37,065 nt of DNA, from positions 1 through 37,065 of the IMG/VR virus record IMGVR_UViG_3300027865_000022, one strand, 5' to 3'. Made by a program: the position numbers and the translations under genes. Positions 33,134 to 37,065 of the stretch are shown one piece after another. This stretch comes from a virus. The notes below the pieces were generated by a model that was not told the origin of the DNA, searched no databases, and saw nothing but the letters and a program-made list of their open reading frames with translations. Positions within the stretch are counted from its first letter, which is position 1. The number at the start of each line of letters is the position of its first letter.

Positions 33134-34196
33134 ATCTCAGTATTCCTTCCACCTCCATTATTGCCCGTCCTATCATTTCGGCAATTTGAGGAACAATTGA
33201 GTTCCCCAACTGCTTAAGGCGGTCCACCCGTCCGGGAAACCCATGAGCCACTCCACAAACCGGGGGTTCAGCTTCCCACCGATTGAGTCGGTAAGGGTTC
33301 TCGATCGAGGGCTCCGTTCCTTTTGCCCCGACCGGTGATCTCTTGCAGTGGGGGTATAGTAACTTTGGGCTTGTTTGTAAGATGGCCTTCTCGGATCGTT
33401 GCCGGCAAACCTCGCTTGCTCCATATCCTCGACCGTCATCATGCTGTTCGTCGGTGTCGGCCACATCTTTCTCCCTCCCGCTACGGCACACTCCACCAAG
33501 CTTATTCCCCGTTTCCCGTTCTGACTCAATCCCTTTCGATTGTGATTGCCGTTCACCGTTGGGGTAGGCCAATTCATCCCTGGTTTCCATCCAGTCCTTG
33601 CTATTTCTCCCAAGCTTTTGGGCCGGCATTTCACATTTGATTTTTTGTTTGGTGCTTCCGGCATGGTATCTGGGGTAGGATATAATCCAGATCCGGTCAC
33701 GACGGTGATAGGCGCCAATGGCGGAAGCTGGAATACAGTGCCATTCTGCATCATACCCGATCTTGGCCAGGTCACAGAGGACCTTTTCGAGTCCTCTCGA
33801 CCTGAGCGCGGAAACATTTTCAATGATTGCGTATCGGGGTCGTATTTCGCCAATAAGACGGGCGAATTCTCTCCATAATCCCGAACGAGCCGCGTTAATT
33901 CCCCCTCCCGGCCCTGCAAGTGATATATCCTGGCAAGGAAAACCGCCAGTAATAACGTCAATCGCGGGTATTCCGTCTCTTTTGAGTCGTTCATAGGTTA
34001 GTGTTTCCACATCGATATAGATTTTTTTGCCCGGCCATAATTCTTTTAACAGTTTCCTGCATTTTCTGTCCTGCTCGCAGAAAGCGACCGTTTCAAAATA
34101 TTGGGCTCCGGTATCGTCCCGGCCAGCCCATTCCAATCCCAGAGAAAACCCCCCGATCCCACTGAAGAGATCAAGGACGACCAGGGCATTCAACAT
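33126..34196 (-). CDS. DNA cytosine-5 methyltransferase (Dcm-like)
   Basis: A 356-residue protein, with AGGTGG just before ATG 34196. Motif I DLFSGIGGFSLGLEWAG (about 9-25), motif IV GGFPCQDIS with catalytic Cys, motif VI IIENVSAL, motif VIII HRRDRIWIISY, and motifs IX-X PVCGVAHGFPGRVDRLKQLG followed by NSIVPQIAEMIG. Between VIII and IX lies a variable target-recognition region of roughly 120 residues. It methylates cytosine in phage DNA, most likely to evade host restriction; no cognate nuclease was found. From 33994 to 33173 the +1 frame also encodes a recognisable protein. Confidence 0.9.
   Translation of the reverse strand: MLNALVVLDLFSGIGGFSLGLEWAGRDDTGAQYFETVAFCEQDRKCRKLLKELWPGKKIYIDVETLTYERLKRDGIPAIDVITGGFPCQDISLAGPGGGINAARSGLWREFARLIGEIRPRYAIIENVSALRSRGLEKVLCDLAKIGYDAEWHCIPASAIGAYHRRDRIWIISYPRYHAGSTKQKIKCEMPAQKLGRNSKDWMETRDELAYPNGERQSQSKGIESERETGNKLGGVCRSGREKDVADTDEQHDDGRGYGASEVCRQRSEKAILQTSPKLLYPHCKRSPVGAKGTEPSIENPYRLNRWEAEPPVCGVAHGFPGRVDRLKQLGNSIVPQIAEMIGRAIMEVEGILRYE
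33173..33994 (-). CDS. Overlapping +1-frame protein of the methyltransferase-associated type
   Basis: A 273-residue frame lying entirely inside the C5-methyltransferase gene. It contains YGENSPVLLAKYDPDTQSLK, VTWPRSGMMQNGTVFQLPPL, repeated WPTPT blocks (NWPTPTVNGNHNRKGLS, MWPTPTNSMM) and NPRFVEWLMGFPDGWTAL. I recall this pattern from many phage and bacterial proteins annotated as hypothetical or methyltransferase-related. Both frames read as protein-like over about 800 bp. The start site is weak (no clear Shine-Dalgarno), so expression is uncertain; it could also be a conserved by-product of the Dcm reading frame. Confidence 0.5.
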   Translation of the reverse strand: MNDSKETEYPRLTLLLAVFLARIYHLQGREGELTRLVRDYGENSPVLLAKYDPDTQSLKMFPRSGREDSKRSSVTWPRSGMMQNGTVFQLPPLAPITVVTGSGLYPTPDTMPEAPNKKSNVKCRPKSLGEIARTGWKPGMNWPTPTVNGNHNRKGLSQNGKRGISLVECAVAGGRKMWPTPTNSMMTVEDMEQARFAGNDPRRPSYKQAQSYYTPTARDHRSGQKERSPRSRTLTDSIGGKLNPRFVEWLMGFPDGWTALSSWGTQLFLKLPK

Positions 34197-34204
34197 TCAC
34201 CACC

Positions 34205-34303
34205 TCAAATCAGAGCGTAGGAGTCTTTCCATTTGCGCCGGGTGACGGTCTTTAACCCAATCAAAAGCACATCGGTTGTCCATGCAAAAGATATGATTCT
34301 CAT
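34205..34303 (-). pseudogene. ASCH-domain-like N-terminal remnant
   Basis: A 32-residue frame: MRIISFAWTTDVLLIGLKTV followed by TRRKWKDSY, then stop. The FAWTT...G.KTVTRR.W pattern is the N-terminus of small ASCH-type phage proteins, which normally continue for 80 or more residues. Here it ends just before the methyltransferase ribosome site. Its ATG overlaps the endolysin stop (ATGA), so it is still translatable. Either a truncated gene left when the methyltransferase was inserted, or a very short peptide. Confidence 0.55.
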
Positions 34304-34914
34304 TCCACAATCTCGAAGTGAGGCCAATCGTCAAATTTCTGATCCGACATGCAGTTGTCCCCATCCCAGTCAGATCCACTCCGTATTTTGATCTTCATCT
34401 GCGAGGCGATCCCCTTCACAACCCCGACGAACATTGCCCATCGCTCGATGTTGTGCAAGACTTTTAAAGTCTTTGCGTGCTTCGCTGCCTTCCGACTATC
34501 ACCTAAAAGCAAAATATCACTCTCAAAACTCCAATCTATGTGGGGCTTTGTTGCCGAATACGGAACAACATCCACGGCAAGCGATTTTTCCAGCGGATCG
34601 AGTTCGTCAATTTTCATAAGTTGTCCTGGGGTCGCATTAACGATAGCTAATTTTATTGATCCCATAGAAACAGCGCAATGGAGGATATTGGCGATACCTG
34701 GAATGTCGATGGCATTGGGGTTATGCTTCGACTCCGGATATGCCAGTTTTGTCTTTCGGGGAATTGAATGGTAGTACCCCATTTGAATCAAAGCACCCCG
34801 TGATCCCTCCAGCACGGTGCAATCGAACTCCTTGACCACTTCGGCAAAGAGATCAACAAGGCGAATATCACAGGTTCTCAGCCTACTAAATGATTTTCTT
34901 CCGAATTTTGGCAT
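34300..34914 (-). CDS. M15-type peptidase endolysin (VanY/L-Ala-D-Glu type) with internal insertion
   Basis: A 204-residue protein. The start (PKFGRKSFSRLRTCDIRLVD) and LFAEVVKEFDCTVLEGSRG match phage endopeptidase lysins. Zinc ligands: His in SKHN (about 84), Asp in SLAVDVVPYS (about 131), His in WPHFEIVE near the end. The C-terminal FVGVVKGIASQMKIKIRSGS followed by DWDGD is typical. Normally SKHN is followed within a few residues by SLAVDV; here about 43 residues separate them (AIDIPGIANILHCAVSMGSI onward), in frame. The family is usually 130-160 residues, so the insertion explains the size. It cleaves peptidoglycan at lysis together with the holin; whether the inserted form is active is unknown. 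Confidence 0.75.
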   Translation of the reverse strand: MPKFGRKSFSRLRTCDIRLVDLFAEVVKEFDCTVLEGSRGALIQMGYYHSIPRKTKLAYPESKHNPNAIDIPGIANILHCAVSMGSIKLAIVNATPGQLMKIDELDPLEKSLAVDVVPYSATKPHIDWSFESDILLLGDSRKAAKHAKTLKVLHNIERWAMFVGVVKGIASQMKIKIRSGSDWDGDNCMSDQKFDDWPHFEIVE

Positions 34915-35017
34915 AATATATCCTCATCTGTTAGCGTGTTGGCTCATATGGACTACCTTCACGGCATCTTCAACAGCTTTTAATAGACTGTTAATCTTCT
35001 GGTCATTATATTAAACT

Positions 35018-35170
35018 TTAAGCATTTGCCCAGATGCCAAATTCATCACTAAACACCTCTATTAAAGCGATCGATTCCAAATCAAGTTTTCTCGTAATAT
35101 TATTTTTCCATGCAATTTGATTACAATCATGGATTCTAACAAAGCAAAAAAATACTTCTATTATCGTCAT
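35018..35170 (-). CDS. Small unknown protein coupled to the methyltransferase
   Basis: A 50-residue protein whose ATG overlaps the stop of the DNA methyltransferase (ATGA), with GGGGAGG just upstream. Sequence TIIEVFFCFVRIHDCNQIAW is followed by a Leu/Glu-rich helix. No family recognised. The 35017-34915 stretch after it holds no convincing gene. Confidence 0.5.
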   Translation of the reverse strand: MTIIEVFFCFVRIHDCNQIAWKNNITRKLDLESIALIEVFSDEFGIWANA

Positions 35171-36135
35171 GTCCTCCCCTCCCCAATCCTAAGCTGAGCG
35201 GTTTCACGTCTGTACCGGGCAACAGCCATGTCAAAGTATGAAGAATTCAACTCACATAAAATCGATTTTCGTCTATTTCGATAGGAGACTAATGAAGAAG
35301 TCCCACTACCCCCAAAAGGATCTAGCACAACACCTTCCTCCGGACACCCTGCCAGAATACAAGTTTCTGCCAATTTAGGGGGGAAAGTAGCAAAATGAGC
35401 ACCTTTAAACGGTCTTGTTGGTATTGTCCAAACAGACCTTTTGTTGCGTTTATTATCCGGCATTCCTCTGTATTCCCGCCCAGAATGTAGCCTTGTCCCG
35501 TACCCCTCATGCTTTTTTCTTCCACCGAAACAAGCTTTCTTCTTCAGCGATACCTCTATGCTATCAACACATTGCTCTTTAATGGCTTCGTAATCATAAT
35601 AATATTTCAGTGATTTGCTTAATAGGAAAATGTATTCATGAGATTTAGTACAACGATCACGGACACTCTCTGGCATTGGGTTCGGCTTGTGCCAAATTAT
35701 GTCCTGGCGAAGATACCATCCATCGGTTTGGAGTGCGAAAGCGACGCGCCAGGGGATGCCTAATAAGTTTTTTGGTTTATATCCTACAGGAGGTAATCTG
35801 TTTTGATTTTTAGAAGAAATAACTTTCCCTACATATCCTTGCGTATATTTATCACTTCCGCCGTTTCCTGATTGACTGTAACTATCACCTAAATTAAGCC
35901 ACAAAGTCCCATCATCGCGTAATACTCGTTTGACTTCCCGAAAAACATTAACCAATTTCTGGATATATTCTTCAGGGGACGGATCGAGTCCTATTTGATC
36001 ATCATGGTCATAATCCCGTAATCCAAAATAAGGAGGGGAAGTCACGCAACAATTAATCGACTGTGATGGAAGATGCTTAATTATTTCCAAACAATCCCCG
36101 TGGTAAAAGGTCGCATCGCCAATGACAATTTTCAT
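35167..36135 (-). CDS. DNA methyltransferase, amino-methylating (N4-cytosine or N6-adenine)
   Basis: A 322-residue protein. Catalytic motif IV VTSPPYFGLRDYD (TSPPY at about 32-36) comes before the SAM-binding motif I LDPFGGSGTSSLV (about 271-283), the beta-class order. Other conserved parts: VFREVKRVLRDDGTLWLNLG, IPWRVAFALQTDGWYLRQDI and WHKPNPMPESV. TSPPY favours N4-cytosine, but N6-adenine enzymes can carry it too. Probably protects phage DNA; no nuclease partner is adjacent. The ATG overlaps the upstream stop (ATGA). Confidence 0.9.
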   Translation of the reverse strand: MKIVIGDATFYHGDCLEIIKHLPSQSINCCVTSPPYFGLRDYDHDDQIGLDPSPEEYIQKLVNVFREVKRVLRDDGTLWLNLGDSYSQSGNGGSDKYTQGYVGKVISSKNQNRLPPVGYKPKNLLGIPWRVAFALQTDGWYLRQDIIWHKPNPMPESVRDRCTKSHEYIFLLSKSLKYYYDYEAIKEQCVDSIEVSLKKKACFGGRKKHEGYGTRLHSGREYRGMPDNKRNKRSVWTIPTRPFKGAHFATFPPKLAETCILAGCPEEGVVLDPFGGSGTSSLVSYRNRRKSILCELNSSYFDMAVARYRRETAQLRIGEGRT

Positions 36136-36755
36136 AACCCGAAAACCTCCTCTATCTCCTCGGCGCTCGGATGCGGCCTGGTGTAATCTGTTATAAAAAT
36201 CTCAATTCCCACATACGGGCATTTCGTGGAACCTGGGCATGGTACAGCCAAACCCTTCCTCTTTGACCTAGTTTCCTTCTCTGCATTCCCGGCCGCGCAG
36301 CATTCACACAGCCAAAAAAACCGGCTCCCGTCGTGACTCTGAATCAGTTTGTCGTTTTTTATCACATTGGAGCCCACCCGCTTAATGACTTGTTCGTATT
36401 TTACGAATTCCTCAAGCTGCTCCTGCAACAGATCCTCGTAAAGTTGTTCGGCATTGCTCAAATCATGCCTATTGTGATACGGGAACGCGGGAATTTTAAA
36501 AAGAAATGCTACCCGAACCGGCGTGGCTATCATTGTCCGCCCCCACTGACGCCGGATTATGGTGCAAATATTAATCCTCTCCTTCTCAGTCACCCCGGAG
36601 GCAATGGCAGGGTATTTCTTGCATCTCCGGGCCTTATCGCCATGCTTTTTGACGTGCGCGATTTGCTGAGCCGCTGACATGTGTCGGCAGTTAGGAATGT
36701 TTTTATTTCTCATCCCGACTGGGAAGCCGGGGATTCTTATTATGGGGTAATTCAT
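36132..36755 (-). CDS. RusA-like Holliday-junction resolvase with Cys-rich insertion
   Basis: A 207-residue protein from ATG 36755, which overlaps the previous stop and has AAGGCGG upstream; the longer frame from 36770 adds only 5 residues. The C-terminal half fits RusA: VRVAFLFKIPAFPYHNRHDL, then SNAEQLYEDLLQ, VIKNDKLIQSHDGSR and GIEIFITDYTRP. RusA cuts four-way junctions left by replication and recombination. Within it is a Cys-rich stretch (CECCAAGNAEKETR...CPGSTKC) that is not part of the normal family and may bind metal. The first 70 residues are basic with several cysteines. Resolvase assignment moderately sure. Confidence 0.65.
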   Translation of the reverse strand: MNYPIIRIPGFPVGMRNKNIPNCRHMSAAQQIAHVKKHGDKARRCKKYPAIASGVTEKERINICTIIRRQWGRTMIATPVRVAFLFKIPAFPYHNRHDLSNAEQLYEDLLQEQLEEFVKYEQVIKRVGSNVIKNDKLIQSHDGSRFFWLCECCAAGNAEKETRSKRKGLAVPCPGSTKCPYVGIEIFITDYTRPHPSAEEIEEVFGL

Positions 36756-36910
36756 TCTGCCGCCTTGCACGAATTTATAACCAGGTCAAATGATGTTTCA
36801 TTTCTTTCTTTAAACTTGTAATATGCACTTTCTTCAGCTTGGCATTTAGGCTTTAAGATACATTTTCCGCTACAAAACCTACATTCACATAATCCATCAG
36901 GGTTTTTCAT
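36752..36910 (-). CDS. Small cysteine-rich protein
   Basis: A 52-residue protein from ATG 36910 with AAGGTGG upstream. Residues 8-24 have five cysteines (CECRFCSGKCILKPKC), suggesting metal binding. The C-terminal half is a charged helix. Its stop overlaps the start of the resolvase (ATGA), so the two are translated together. Function unknown. Confidence 0.6.
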   Translation of the reverse strand: MKNPDGLCECRFCSGKCILKPKCQAEESAYYKFKERNETSFDLVINSCKAAE

Positions 36911-36938
36911 TATCCACCTTACTTAATTTTGTTTCCAA

Positions 36939-37065
36939 CTAAAACATCGTCTTATATTTGTCATAATATTCGCCCCACCCCGCTTTTTTTAACTTCTCGA
37001 AAACAGATAGAGCTGTATTGCCAAATAATTCTTTTATCTCATTCCAGCATGGCAAGGTTGCTGAA
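36939..37065 (-). CDS. Unknown protein, C-terminal part only (cut by window edge)
   Basis: A frame enters from the right edge and stops at 36939. The 41 visible residues include PCWNEIKELFGNTALSVFEK and end GWGEYYDKYKTMF. No domain recognised. It precedes the small Cys-rich gene on the same strand. It is not in frame with the partial gene at the left edge if the window is joined end to end. Confidence 0.5.
   Translation of the reverse strand, partial: SATLPCWNEIKELFGNTALSVFEKLKKAGWGEYYDKYKTMF

Noticed and set aside
1-37065. Direct terminal repeat showing a closed circular genome
   Set aside because: The first and last bases share no visible overlap, and joining the ends does not unite the two partial genes in frame.
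1-37065. tRNA genes or integrase and attachment sites
   Set aside because: No tRNA cloverleaf, integrase or transposase was recognised. Mu-like head genes are present, but no Mu-type transposase A/B pair.

Overview
The window looks like the genome, or nearly the whole genome, of a tailed double-stranded DNA phage or prophage with a siphovirus-type tail (long tape measure, tail tube, frameshifted tail chaperone). Its head module resembles phage Mu: DUF935-type portal fused to a Mu F-like head protein, gpG-like morphogenesis protein, I/Z-type protease-scaffold, gp36- and gp37-like proteins. No host housekeeping genes, rRNA or tRNA were seen, so the host cannot be named. Base composition is moderate and the promoters are of sigma-70 type, which suggests a bacterial host. 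Both window ends cut through minus-strand genes. This would fit a circular or permuted genome opened at an arbitrary point, but no terminal overlap is visible.

Layout. At 1-1333 (minus) lie a partial gene, a lambda O/DnaD-like replication protein and a small ribbon-helix-helix-like regulator. At 1373-1458 are two back-to-back sigma-70 promoters sharing a 15-bp inverted repeat, an early control region. At 1498-6704 (plus) is a recombination operon: two small proteins, a Cas4/RecB-type Fe-S nuclease, RecT, a coiled-coil protein and a short RecQ-like helicase. It meets the late genes tail to tail, with overlapping stop codons. From 32502 down to 6701 (minus) runs the late operon, from a good sigma-70 promoter at 32474-32502: holin, probable small terminase, split large terminase, portal/head, capsid, tail tube, chaperones, tape measure, hub and a set of baseplate/receptor-type proteins. 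From 37065 down to 32582 (minus) are a RusA-like resolvase, two DNA methyltransferases, an M15-type endolysin and small accessory genes.

The most striking feature is a repeat-spacer-repeat unit (about 29959-30074) in the 233-bp gap that separates the ATPase and nuclease halves of the large terminase. The first repeat ends in ATTGAAAC, the ending of many CRISPR repeats. The 42-nt spacer matches the phage's own major capsid gene (23337-23378) at 39 of 42 positions. The three differences fall in two codons and still give a sensible capsid variant (A to S, G to N). The simplest reading is a virus-borne mini-CRISPR array aimed at the capsid gene of a close relative, a possible superinfection-exclusion device that would borrow the host's Cas proteins.

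Other notable points: a textbook -1 frameshift site in the tail chaperone (A AAA AAC plus a perfect 10-bp hairpin); a second apparent -1 frameshift (U UUU UUA in a T9 run) needed to express the terminase ATPase; a C5-methyltransferase gene whose +1 frame encodes a second recognisable protein; an endolysin with about 43 extra residues between its zinc ligands; an ASCH-like 32-residue remnant; a small gene that looks stitched together from nearby pieces, including a RecT motif; and many exact short tandem duplications across the genome.
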